A stretch of DNA of 64,000 nucleotides from Planctomycetota bacterium (GTDB taxonomy: Bacteria > Planctomycetota > J058 > JAJDCQ01). Under the pieces are notes generated by a model, which was not told the origin of the DNA, searched no databases, and saw only the letters and a list, made by a program, of their open reading frames with translations. A program made the translations under genes and the position numbers. Each line of letters starts with the position of its first letter. Position 1 is the first letter of the stretch. This document shows, in pieces, positions 55,654-63,237 of the stretch. The stretch spans positions 1 through 64,000 of the forward strand of contig JAJDCQ010000128.1 of the NCBI GenBank assembly GCA_029260755.1. Reading direction: 5' to 3'.

Positions 55654-57663
55654 TCAGCGTTTCGCGGGCTCCGTCCGGTGGAGCAGGCAGCGGGCGGCGT
55701 CGTGCAGGCCGCGGCAGAGCCGCTCCATCTCCTCCAGCGTCGCGGGCTCGGCGGCGGAGACATCCTCGCCCGCGTCATCGGGATGAGCGTAGGCGAAGAG
55801 CTTGGCGGTCCCGTCCGGCCCGATCGCCAGCACCCGGTCGTCGCCGACGAGAGCGTAGCTCGGCGGGATCCGGGCGAAGGCGAACCGCTCAGCCCCCTCG
55901 CGGCGCGGCGCGAGCGCGTCGCGCCCGAGCGTCGTGTTCTCGTACGGGACGCCCGCGAGCCCCGCGGCGGTCGGCAGGATGTCGAGCGAGCTCGCGACCG
56001 CGTCGATCGTGCGCGGGGGGCCGACGATCTCGGGCGGGCCGTGGATGATCAGCGGGACGTGGCTCCGCGTGATCCCCGCGCGCGCGAAGAGGTTGTCGCC
56101 GGCGGCCCAGGTGCCGTGGTCGGCGAAGATCAGGAAGACCGTCTCGCGGTAGTAGTCCTCCTGCCGGGCGAGGCGGATGAGCTCGCCGAGCGAGTAGTCG
56201 AGGAAGCGGATCGCGTTGAGCTCCGGAAGCCCCTCGTCGAAGCCGGCGGCGACGAGCTCGTCGTGGTCCGCCTCGGTCACGAGCTCGAAGTCGCCGTGGT
56301 CATCGGGGATCGTCCAGGGGCGGTGGTTGCCGGCGGTCTGGATGAAGGCGAGGAACGGCCGGTCGCGCGGCTGGCGGAAGACGTCGTTCGCCGCCCGGAA
56401 GAGGTCGAGGTCGCTGATCCCCCAGACGTCGCCTCGGGGGGCGTCGTAGTCACCCTCCTCGTAGATGCGGAGGCCGTCGATGTTGCGGGCGAGGACGCCG
56501 CGGATGTTGCCCCAGCTCGCGCTCCCGCCGAGGAGATACATGGGCTCGTAGCCGGAGAACGCGTTCACGATCACGTTCTGCTCGACCGCGAGCGGGTTAC
56601 GCGACGCGGAGTGGGGCTCGTTCACATCGGGGATGCCGGTGACGACGCTGAAGATCGACCGGGCCGTCGGGGAGCAGGCCGAGAAGAAACGGGTGAACAG
56701 GAGCGACTCCCTGGCCAGCGCGTCGACGTGCGGGGTCGCGCCCGCCTGGTTCCCGAAGGCGCCCACCTTGAAGGCGGCGAGGGACTCCATGAAGATGATG
56801 ACGACGTTCGGCCGGAAGGGTGGCTCGACCCGAGGCGCGCGGGTGCGGCGGAGCGAGAGGGTCTCGGGGTCCGGATCGTCGACCTCCAGGTAGTCCGCCA
56901 CCGCCGCGTAGCGCTCGCGGAAGCCCTCCTCATCCCAGGTCGTGTTTCGAACCTTCCAGGTGTCCGCGACGTGGAGGACCGGGTTGGTTCCGAGCGCCGT
57001 CACGAAGTCGTTCGTCGTGAAGTAGGCATCGCTCCAGCGCAGCGGGTACCAGGACGCCTTCCCGTAGAGGCCCGCCGCGACGAGGACGCAGGCGACCGCG
57101 ACCGCGCCGGCCTGCGCGCGGATCGGCGTGGACACCGCCTCGGCCTCGATGGCCCCGAGGACGACGAAGCGGGCCGCGACGACGTAGAGGGCCACCGCCA
57201 GGATGACCGCGAGCGCCCCCCAGACGACCGGGAAGCTCTGCCAGCCGGCCTCGACGGCGATCGACGGCGCGAGGAGGAGCTCGATGGCCGTCGCGTCGAG
57301 CCGCCGGCGGAGGTAGTCGTAGTGACCGAGGTCCATCGCGTAGGCGAGGGTCACGACGCTCCAGAGGCTCCCGAAGGCGGCGAGCCAGATCCGGCGCCGC
57401 CGCGTCGATCCCATCGGTGCAAGAGCGGGCACCCAGGCCGCGACGCAGAACGGAAGGGCGAGGATCAGCACCAGGCGCAGGTCGAACCGCAGGCCGATCC
57501 AGGCGGCCTGGACGAGCGTCCCCGCCGCCGTGCCGTCCGCGGAGGACCCGGCGAAAGTCACGAAGAACAGGGCGCGATAGACGGCGAGGAACGCCAGGTC
57601 GAGGGAGATCAGAGCGACGAGCAGTCGGAGGGGCCCGGGGAGTCGACGGAACAGCGTGATCAC
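55654..57663 (-). CDS. LtaS/EptA-like membrane phosphotransferase (sulfatase fold)
   Basis: A 669-residue enzyme with about five N-terminal membrane helices (to about residue 205) and an alkaline-phosphatase/sulfatase-fold domain outside. Its motifs are IIFMESLAAF (metal Glu), SPTARSIFSVVTG (nucleophile Thr), HRPW and FADHGTW (metal Asp-His). These correspond to lipoteichoic acid synthase, OpgB and phosphoethanolamine transferases, which move phospho-alcohol groups from lipids to glycans or lipid A. The substrate here cannot be chosen from sequence. The GTG start overlaps the stop of the upstream membrane gene by 4 nt. The operon is preceded by operator array C. Confidence 0.88.
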   Translation of the reverse strand: MITLFRRLPGPLRLLVALISLDLAFLAVYRALFFVTFAGSSADGTAAGTLVQAAWIGLRFDLRLVLILALPFCVAAWVPALAPMGSTRRRRIWLAAFGSLWSVVTLAYAMDLGHYDYLRRRLDATAIELLLAPSIAVEAGWQSFPVVWGALAVILAVALYVVAARFVVLGAIEAEAVSTPIRAQAGAVAVACVLVAAGLYGKASWYPLRWSDAYFTTNDFVTALGTNPVLHVADTWKVRNTTWDEEGFRERYAAVADYLEVDDPDPETLSLRRTRAPRVEPPFRPNVVIIFMESLAAFKVGAFGNQAGATPHVDALARESLLFTRFFSACSPTARSIFSVVTGIPDVNEPHSASRNPLAVEQNVIVNAFSGYEPMYLLGGSASWGNIRGVLARNIDGLRIYEEGDYDAPRGDVWGISDLDLFRAANDVFRQPRDRPFLAFIQTAGNHRPWTIPDDHGDFELVTEADHDELVAAGFDEGLPELNAIRFLDYSLGELIRLARQEDYYRETVFLIFADHGTWAAGDNLFARAGITRSHVPLIIHGPPEIVGPPRTIDAVASSLDILPTAAGLAGVPYENTTLGRDALAPRREGAERFAFARIPPSYALVGDDRVLAIGPDGTAKLFAYAHPDDAGEDVSAAEPATLEEMERLCRGLHDAARCLLHRTEPAKR

Positions 57664-58439
57664 GTGAGCGCTCCGGTGGGGGCGGGCCTGGTGTCCCTCC
57701 GGGCGGCCTCGGGCCTCGCCGCCGCCGGCTCGCGGGCGAGGTCGGCGAGGCCCCCCTCGGGGCTGAGGATCGCCAGCTCCCCCCGTCCCGCGTTGTGCGG
57801 GCGCGTCAGGATCAGGAAGAAGGCCACCGTGCCGGCGAGCTCCACGAGCTCTCCTTCCCGCGAGTGGCTGTAGTTGACGAGCTGAAGGGACGTGATGGCG
57901 ATGAGCCAGCAGACCACGTGGTGGGTCCGCGGGATCGGTACGCCCCAGCCGTCCACCGCATCGCGCGTCCGGGCGGACAGCCGCCAGGCCACCGGCAGGA
58001 CGACGAGGTAGGCGATGAGGAACACCGCGATACCCTTGCCGAAGATCAGCTTGTTGAGCTTCACGTCGCCGAAGCGAAGGTTGTGGAGGTTGGTCTCCTG
58101 CTGCGAGTTGTAGCGCAGGAACCAGTCCGGGCTCTCCCAGCCGAAGATGCGCTGGCCGTATGAGATCTCCTCGATGGCGCCGAACGCCAGAGCCGCGGCG
58201 ATGAGGCACCAGACGGTCCGCGCCGCTCGCGTCTCGACCCGTCCTGCGACGATCAGCGACCAGATCATGGACGCGAGGAGGGCCCCGAACGAGACCCACT
58301 CGACCGGACCGTCCTCGCGGACCCAGTGGCGCCCGACCGATGCGTCGCCGGACCAGAGGACCACGATTCCGTAGAGGACCGCCGCGCCGGTCGCGATCAT
58401 CAGAAACAGGTGCAGAGCTCTCAATCTGGTTCCTTTCAT
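57660..58439 (-). CDS. Conserved membrane protein with EEISYGQRIFGWE motif
   Basis: A 259-residue protein with six or seven membrane helices. It carries the distinctive block EEISYGQRIFGWESPDWF followed by NSQQETNLHNL, which I recognise as typical of an uncharacterised family of bacterial membrane proteins (Glu-Glu-Ile-Ser-x-Gly-Gln-Arg). The conserved acidic and polar residues inside the membrane suggest catalysis or transport, but no reaction is known. It is the first gene of an operon with the LtaS/EptA-like enzyme. Its predicted transcript leader is very short (about 7 nt). Confidence 0.8.
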   Translation of the reverse strand: MKGTRLRALHLFLMIATGAAVLYGIVVLWSGDASVGRHWVREDGPVEWVSFGALLASMIWSLIVAGRVETRAARTVWCLIAAALAFGAIEEISYGQRIFGWESPDWFLRYNSQQETNLHNLRFGDVKLNKLIFGKGIAVFLIAYLVVLPVAWRLSARTRDAVDGWGVPIPRTHHVVCWLIAITSLQLVNYSHSREGELVELAGTVAFFLILTRPHNAGRGELAILSPEGGLADLAREPAAARPEAARRDTRPAPTGALT

Positions 58440-58452
58440 TGGGGCCGTCGGG

Positions 58453-58506
58453 ATCGTAGAGCGCTCCGGTGAGGGTCGAGTGAGACTTTGGTGAGAGGTC
58501 TCTCAC
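58453..58506 (-). promoter_or_regulatory. Operator array C and promoter (membrane protein-LtaS-like operon)
   Basis: Read toward the operon: GTGAG, N6, CTCAC, N6, CTCAC, N6, CTCAC (plus positions 58502, 58491, 58480, 58469; exact 11-nt period), then 10 nt and the -10-like TACGAT (58458-58453). This is the most regular copy of the motif. Confidence 0.75.
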
Positions 58507-58542
58507 GAAGCGGTCGCGCGTGGTCGCGGGCCTTCGCTTCGC

Positions 58543-60264
58543 TCACGGTCCAGCGATCGGGGCCACGGCGCGGACGATCGCGAAGCCCTCATCCACGTCG
58601 ACGGTCTCGAACCGGGTGGATGGGAAGAAATGGGGCAGTTTCTCGAGCCGACGGCGGCTTCGCTCGAGGAGAATCACCGCCCCTGGATTCGCCAGCAGAA
58701 CCTCCTCGACCTCGGAGTACTCGATGAACCGCCCAGCCTCGGGAGCGAGGGCCCGGGCCGTCTCGAAGTCGTGGGGTGTGCTGATGTGGACGACCGGCCG
58801 ATGGAGATAGAACTCGACCATCCCGACCGGCGCGCGGAGCGAGAGGACGACCGGCGCCTCGCGAAGGAGCGCCTCGTTGCGGTGGATGATGTCGCGCGAG
58901 CTCGCCCGGGCGTCGATCGCGCCGAGGCCGCCGCTGATGGGGACGGCCGCGAGGGCGCCGGCCAGGAGGACCGCCAGCGGCGCGCGAAGCGCCTGTCCGC
59001 GCGCGGCGAGGATCGCCGCGCCGGCGAAGCCGGCGGCGAGGACGATCGCTCCGGCCGCGAGCCACGCGGCGCCCTCGACGGGCGGCAGGAACGCCAGCGC
59101 AATCGGGCTCAGCGCGATCGCGGCCGCGATCCCGCCGAAGCCCCAGGTGACGATCCGGGCCGGCGGACACGCGGCGCCGAGGTTCCGGGCGACGAGGATG
59201 GCCATCGCGGGGTAGATCGGCAGGAAGTAGGTCGCGAGCTTCGCCTTGCTCAACGTGAAGATGATCGCGGGCACGGCGATCCACGCGAGGAGGAACATCG
59301 AGGTCGACCGACCGTCGACCGCCGCGCCCGACTGGCCGCCCGAGCTCCCGGCGTCGCCGCGGCTCCGCCAGCTCGCGACCAGCGCGGTGGGGACGAGCAG
59401 CGTCCACGGGGCGAGCCCTCCCGCGAGGAAGGGGATCGACATGTAGGGCGGGCTCGGGTGATGGATCTTCTCGCTGTAGAGAGCCGAGAGGGTGACGGTG
59501 AGGTAGAAGTGCCGGAGGAAGCCCGGGACCTCGCGCTCGATGGCGATGTGCCAGGGGATGACGAGCGCGGCCAGGAGCGGCGGCCCGACGAGCGGTCGGA
59601 GCGCCCTCCACGTCGCGCCCTCCGATCGGCGCCACCAGAAGATCGCGATCGACGTGACGAAGAGCGCGGGGCCGACGGGCCCCTTCGCGAGCCACGCCAG
59701 GGCCAGGCAGAGCCACATGCCGATCGCGCCGGCGCGTCCTCGATGGACCCGGAAGACGCAGAGGAACGCACCGAGAAGCGACACGCAGAGGAGCAGGTCA
59801 GTGATGATCACCCGAGCCGCGCCGAGATAGAGCCCGCTCGTGGCGAGGATCGCGACGGCCGCCGCCGCCTCGTCCCGCGGTCGGTCGAGCTCGCGAGCGA
59901 GCCGGTAGGTGAGGGCCAGTCCGAGGAGGGCGATCAGGGCAATGGGAAGGCGAACCCCCCACTCCGAGTGCCCGACCAGCGTGACGCCAAGGGCGCTCAC
60001 CCAGTAGACGAGCGGCGGCTTCTCGACGTACGGGACGCCCCCGATCCTCGGGACGACCCAGTCGCCCGACTCCGCCATCTCGTGCGCGGCCTGTCCGTAG
60101 CGGCCTTCGTCGGGCTCGTAGAGGGGACGCGTTCCCAGGCCCCAGAGCAGGAGCATCGCCGAGGCCAGGAACACGACGACGATCGAGCCTCCGCTCGTGC
60201 CGGAACGGGGGGGCGTGTGGCGCGCGGCTTCGTTCTGCCGGCGCGCGACCGGGCATTCGCTCAC
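58543..60264 (-). CDS. GT39/ArnT-like glycosyltransferase
   Basis: A 573-residue membrane glycosyltransferase of the PMT/ArnT fold. It has the periplasmic-loop catalytic Asp-Glu in LYEPDEGRYGQAAHEM, then GDWVVPRIGGVPYVEKPPLVYW, which is the classic GT39/GT83 pattern, followed by a dozen helices and a C-terminal soluble domain. Enzymes of this group move sugars from polyprenyl-phosphate donors to lipid A, lipids or proteins. The start is the GTG placed 8 nt after GGAGGG; upstream ATG codons lack a site. Arrays D and E lie upstream, so it is likely part of the same regulon. Together with the GT2 and GtrA proteins it suggests polyprenyl-linked sugar decoration of the envelope. Confidence 0.9.
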   Translation of the reverse strand: MSECPVARRQNEAARHTPPRSGTSGGSIVVVFLASAMLLLWGLGTRPLYEPDEGRYGQAAHEMAESGDWVVPRIGGVPYVEKPPLVYWVSALGVTLVGHSEWGVRLPIALIALLGLALTYRLARELDRPRDEAAAAVAILATSGLYLGAARVIITDLLLCVSLLGAFLCVFRVHRGRAGAIGMWLCLALAWLAKGPVGPALFVTSIAIFWWRRSEGATWRALRPLVGPPLLAALVIPWHIAIEREVPGFLRHFYLTVTLSALYSEKIHHPSPPYMSIPFLAGGLAPWTLLVPTALVASWRSRGDAGSSGGQSGAAVDGRSTSMFLLAWIAVPAIIFTLSKAKLATYFLPIYPAMAILVARNLGAACPPARIVTWGFGGIAAAIALSPIALAFLPPVEGAAWLAAGAIVLAAGFAGAAILAARGQALRAPLAVLLAGALAAVPISGGLGAIDARASSRDIIHRNEALLREAPVVLSLRAPVGMVEFYLHRPVVHISTPHDFETARALAPEAGRFIEYSEVEEVLLANPGAVILLERSRRRLEKLPHFFPSTRFETVDVDEGFAIVRAVAPIAGP

Positions 60265-60315
60265 GTCTCGTACCCTCCAGGTTGCGCGAGGGTACGAGCG
60301 GCTGCTTAGAGGGCG

Positions 60316-60342
60316 GTGAGGGCGGCGTGAGATGTGGCTCAC
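60316..60342 (-). promoter_or_regulatory. Operator array D
   Basis: Read toward the GT39 gene: GTGAG, N6, CTCAC, N6, CTCAC (plus positions 60338, 60327, 60316). It ends 51 nt before the GTG start. A possible -10, TAAGCA, follows after 7 nt instead of the 10 nt seen in other arrays, so the promoter assignment is weaker. Confidence 0.55.
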
Positions 60343-60406
60343 CGAGCTCGACTATTTGTGATCTCTCATGGCTGGGCTCGACGTGAGCGCCATGGCTCCA
60401 TGGCCG

Positions 60407-60460
60407 GTGAGCGCCGACTCATCGAGCCCTCACCGATCTCTCACGCCCGGTGTGGATGAT
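60407..60460 (+). promoter_or_regulatory. Operator array E, oriented rightward
   Basis: GTGAG, N6, CTCAT, N6, CTCAC, N6, CTCAC (60407, 60418, 60429, 60440), then 10 nt and the -10-like GATGAT (60455-60460). The arrangement is the same as array C but directs transcription to the right, into the antisense strand of the DUF218 gene and on toward the GT2 gene. Confidence 0.55.
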
Positions 60461-60482
60461 CGCCCGCATGAAGCGAACCGCG

Positions 60483-61049
60483 TCATTCGTGAGGGTCGTC
60501 GTCGTCTCGGGCGAGGCCCGTCGCGGCGACCGCTTCGGCGTCGACCGCGAGCCAGTAGAGCTCGAGCCCGAGCTCCTCGAACGCGTCGCGGAACACGGGG
60601 ATCGCGTAGCGAAGGTGCCAGTCGTCGCTCACGACCAGGGCGGATCGAAGCCCGCGGGCGACCATCAGCTCGGCGCTGAAGCGACCGTTCTCGACGCTGG
60701 ACGTCGCGCGAGGCTCCTCGATGACCGCCTCGGGCGGGATGCCCAGGCGCCCGGCGTACTCGAGCATCTTCGCCGACTCGGTGATTCCGCGGCGGGGCTT
60801 GCCCCCGCTCACGATGATGGACGAGGCGTGTCCACGATCGCGGGCGACCCGCGCCATGAGGACGCGGTTCCAGAGGATGGGCACTCCGCGACCGTCCTCA
60901 TCGAGGGCGAGCCCCGGGACGATGATCACATCCGCGTTCGCGATCTTCTCGCGCTGCAGCTCGAGGCGGTAATACGCGCATCCGGGCGCCGCGAGGACGC
61001 CGATCATCAGGGCAGCCGTCAGTCCTCCTCGTCGAGCTCCCGATCTCAT
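60483..61049 (-). CDS. DUF218 (ElyC/SanA/YdcF-type) lipoprotein
   Basis: A 188-residue protein with a signal peptide and possible lipobox (APGC near residue 24). It has the DUF218 pattern: DVIIVPGLALDEDG, SIIVSGGKPRRGITESAKM, IPPEAVIEEPRATSSVEN and ALVVSDDWHLRYAIPVF. ElyC and SanA of this family influence envelope integrity and lipid-carrier use; the biochemical activity is not settled. The ATG lies 7 nt after AGGAGG. Divergent from the GT2 gene, with only 20 nt between the two start codons. Confidence 0.87.
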   Translation of the reverse strand: MRSGARRGGLTAALMIGVLAAPGCAYYRLELQREKIANADVIIVPGLALDEDGRGVPILWNRVLMARVARDRGHASSIIVSGGKPRRGITESAKMLEYAGRLGIPPEAVIEEPRATSSVENGRFSAELMVARGLRSALVVSDDWHLRYAIPVFRDAFEELGLELYWLAVDAEAVAATGLARDDDDPHE

Positions 61050-61069
61050 CCGGCGCCTCCTCGCTCGTC

Positions 61070-61852
61070 ATGAAACTCTCGATCGTCATTCCAGCCTACG
61101 ACGAGGAGGCGCGCCTTCCAGCGACTCTCGAACGCATCGACGGGTACCTCGCGGCGCGCGAAGGAGCGAGCGAGGTGATCGTCGTCGATGATGGGAGCCG
61201 CGACGGGACGGCGGCCGCCGCCGAGAGCGTCGGGGCCACCGTCCTGCGAAACGGACGGAATCGCGGCAAGGGCTACAGCGTCCGTCACGGCCTCCTCGAA
61301 GCGACCGGCGATCTCATCCTCATGACCGATGCCGATCTGTCCACGCCGATCGAGGACCTCGCCCTGCTCGAGCAGGCGCTCGGGGCCGGCGCGGACATCG
61401 CGATCGGATCGAGGTCCCTGCCCGGGAGCGACGTGCAGGTCCCCCAGCCGCCGCTGCGACGGCTCACCGGCCGGGTCTTCGGCGCGCTCGTCCGGGCGAT
61501 GGCGATCGACGGCTTCCGGGACACCCAGTGCGTATTCAAGCTCTTCTCGCGCGGCGCCGCGCGCGCCGTCTTCGAACGCGCTCGGCTCGACGGCTTCGGC
61601 TTCGATGTCGAGGCGCTGTACCTCGCCCGTCGCCTCGGCCTCGCCACGACCGAGGTGCCGGTGACCTGGCGCGACGTCGCCGGGAGCCGCGTCTCACCCC
61701 TGCGTGACGGCATGCGCATGTTCCTCGATCTCATCCGGATCCGGTGGCTCCATCGGCGCGTCGGGCCGCCCGCGGGCGGCCCGAGCGCGGGGGGCGGGGC
61801 CGGCGTGGAGCGCGCGCACGAGCGCGTCGGGCTGCCCGGGCCGCCAGCTTGA
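61070..61852 (+). CDS. GT2 glycosyltransferase, polyprenyl/dolichyl-phosphate sugar synthase type
   Basis: A 260-residue GT-A fold enzyme: LSIVIPAYDEEARLPATL, VIVVDDGSRDGT, RNRGKGYSVRHGL, the metal-binding LMTDADLSTPIEDL, then GSRSLPGS and FRDTQCVFKLFSR. These match the Alg5/Dpm1-like branch that makes polyprenyl-phosphate-glucose or -mannose from nucleotide sugars. No C-terminal membrane helices are present, unlike GtrB. It may supply lipid-linked sugar to the nearby GT39 and GtrA proteins. The first ATG is used. The short divergent spacer has no obvious promoter; array E could serve it from a distance. Confidence 0.9.
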   Translation: MKLSIVIPAYDEEARLPATLERIDGYLAAREGASEVIVVDDGSRDGTAAAAESVGATVLRNGRNRGKGYSVRHGLLEATGDLILMTDADLSTPIEDLALLEQALGAGADIAIGSRSLPGSDVQVPQPPLRRLTGRVFGALVRAMAIDGFRDTQCVFKLFSRGAARAVFERARLDGFGFDVEALYLARRLGLATTEVPVTWRDVAGSRVSPLRDGMRMFLDLIRIRWLHRRVGPPAGGPSAGGGAGVERAHERVGLPGPPA

Positions 61853-61877
61853 AAACGCCCCGAAGCCGCCCTATACT
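61849..61877 (+). promoter_or_regulatory. Promoter of tRNA-Pro
   Basis: TTGAAA and TATACT with a 17-nt spacer. The -35 hexamer overlaps the GT2 stop codon. Start near 61884, 6 nt before the mature tRNA. Confidence 0.8.
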
Positions 61878-61889
61878 CGGCTCGCGCGC

Positions 61890-61964
61890 CGGGGAGTGGC
61901 CTAGTCTGGTTAGGGCGTTAGCATGGGGTGCTAAAGGTCGGGAGTTCGAATCTCCCCTCCCCGA
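61890..61964 (+). tRNA. tRNA-Pro (anticodon GGG)
   Basis: A complete cloverleaf: acceptor CGGGGAG paired with CTCCCCG (C1-G72, typical of bacterial proline tRNA), D-arm GCCT...GGGC, anticodon stem TTAGC/GCTAA with loop ATGGGGT (T33, anticodon GGG, G37), 5-nt variable loop, T-arm GGGAG-TTCGAAT-CTCCC and discriminator A73. The 3' CCA is not encoded. It reads CCC codons. Confidence 0.97.
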
Positions 61965-62004
61965 CACGGTTGGCGGCGACCACCCCGGTCGCCGGAGGAA
62001 CATT

Positions 62005-62047
62005 GCGGGAGACATCGCCCCTGGCGATGTCTCCCGCTTCCTTTTCT
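62005..62047 (+). terminator. Strong intrinsic terminator after tRNA-Pro
   Basis: A perfect 15-bp stem (GCGGGAGACATCGCC and complement) with a 3-nt loop followed by TTCCTTTTCTC. A smaller 7-bp hairpin GGCGACC/GGTCGCC precedes it at 61975-61993. Confidence 0.9.
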
Positions 62048-62076
62048 CGACCGCCCTCCCTTCCTCTCGAAGAACC

Positions 62077-63237
62077 TCAGCCACCCCACCCGAGATATGC
62101 GCGCCGCCCTCGCCGGACCACGTCGACGACCGTGCCGAGCTGCTCGTCCGACATCTCGGGGAACATCGGAAGCGAGATGAGCTCGCGGGCGGCCTGCTCG
62201 GCCACGGGCGCGGCGCCGGGCCCGAGACCGAGGCTCTCGAAGCAGGGCTGGAGGTGAAGCGGCCGAGGGTAGTGGATGGCCGCGCCGATCCCCGCCTCGT
62301 GCAACGTGGCGAGGAGCTCGTCGCGCCCCTCGGCGACCCGCAGACAGTAGAGATGCCAGACCGGCGACGCGCACGCGTGCACCGGAGGGAGGCGCACGCC
62401 CGGGAGTCCCGAGAGACGCTCGGTGTAGAGCGAGGCGAGGCGGCAGCGCGCCTGGTTCCACCTCTCGAGGTGGCGGAGCTTCACCCGCAGGATGGCCGCC
62501 TGGAGCGAGTCGAGGCGGCTGTTGCGACCGCCCGGGACGGCGTGAAGGTAGCGGTCGGTGCGGCCGTAGTCGCGAGCTCGCCGAATCGACTCGGCGATCT
62601 CGTCGTCGGAGGTGGCGACCGCCCCGCCGTCGCCCCAGCCGCCGAGGTTCTTTCCCGGGTAGAAGCTGAACGCGGCCGCGTCGCCGAATCCACCGACTCG
62701 CCGGCCGCGCCAGCGAGCGCCGTGTGCCTGACAGGCGTCCTCGATCACGACGAGGTCCCCGGCATCGGCGACGCCTCCGATCGCATCCATGTCGGCCGGA
62801 TGGCCGTGGAGGTGGACCGGGATGATCGCGCGGGTGCGCGGCCCGACGTGCTCGGCGACGCCGCGCGCGGTGAGGGTGAGGGACTGCGCGTCGACGTCGG
62901 CGAAGACGGGCGTCGCTCCGACGGCGGTGACCGCGAGCGCGGTCGCCGCGAACGTCATCGCCGGCACGATCACCTCGTCGCCGTCGCCGACCCCCGTGGC
63001 GGTGAGGGCGAGGGTCAGCGCGTCCGTGCCGCTGCCGACGCCGACGACGTGACGCACGCCCAGCCACGCGGCGAGCTCGTTTTCGAAGCGGGAGACGTCC
63101 TCGCCGAGAATGAAGTCGCCTCGCTCGAAGACGGAGGCGACGGCGGCCCCGAGCTCTTCCCGCAGCGACGCGTGCTGGGCCCGCAGATCGACCAGTGGGA
63201 TCGGCCCGGCGCCGGCCTCGGCGACGTCCTCGGTCAC
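62077..63237 (-). CDS. DegT/DnrJ/EryC1-family sugar aminotransferase
   Basis: A 386-residue PLP-dependent aminotransferase acting on keto-sugar nucleotides. Conserved blocks are IPLVDLRAQHASLREEL, RGDFILGEDVSRFE, GVGSGTDALTLAL, EDACQAHGA, the Schiff-base lysine in SFYPGKNLGGWGDGG and NSRLDSLQAAILRVKL. The closest well-known groups are WlbE/QdtB/DesV-like C3-aminotransferases. The GTG start overlaps the dehydrogenase stop by 4 nt (GTGA). With the dehydrogenase it would make a 3-amino sugar nucleotide for surface glycans. Confidence 0.93.
   Translation of the reverse strand: MTEDVAEAGAGPIPLVDLRAQHASLREELGAAVASVFERGDFILGEDVSRFENELAAWLGVRHVVGVGSGTDALTLALTATGVGDGDEVIVPAMTFAATALAVTAVGATPVFADVDAQSLTLTARGVAEHVGPRTRAIIPVHLHGHPADMDAIGGVADAGDLVVIEDACQAHGARWRGRRVGGFGDAAAFSFYPGKNLGGWGDGGAVATSDDEIAESIRRARDYGRTDRYLHAVPGGRNSRLDSLQAAILRVKLRHLERWNQARCRLASLYTERLSGLPGVRLPPVHACASPVWHLYCLRVAEGRDELLATLHEAGIGAAIHYPRPLHLQPCFESLGLGPGAAPVAEQAARELISLPMFPEMSDEQLGTVVDVVRRGRRAYLGWGG

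Noticed and set aside
60450-61073. Plus-strand frame opposite the DUF218 gene, beginning beside the predicted array E start
   Set aside because: DUF218 motifs are clear on the minus strand and the plus-strand product is low complexity. A non-coding antisense transcript remains possible and is listed as a finding.
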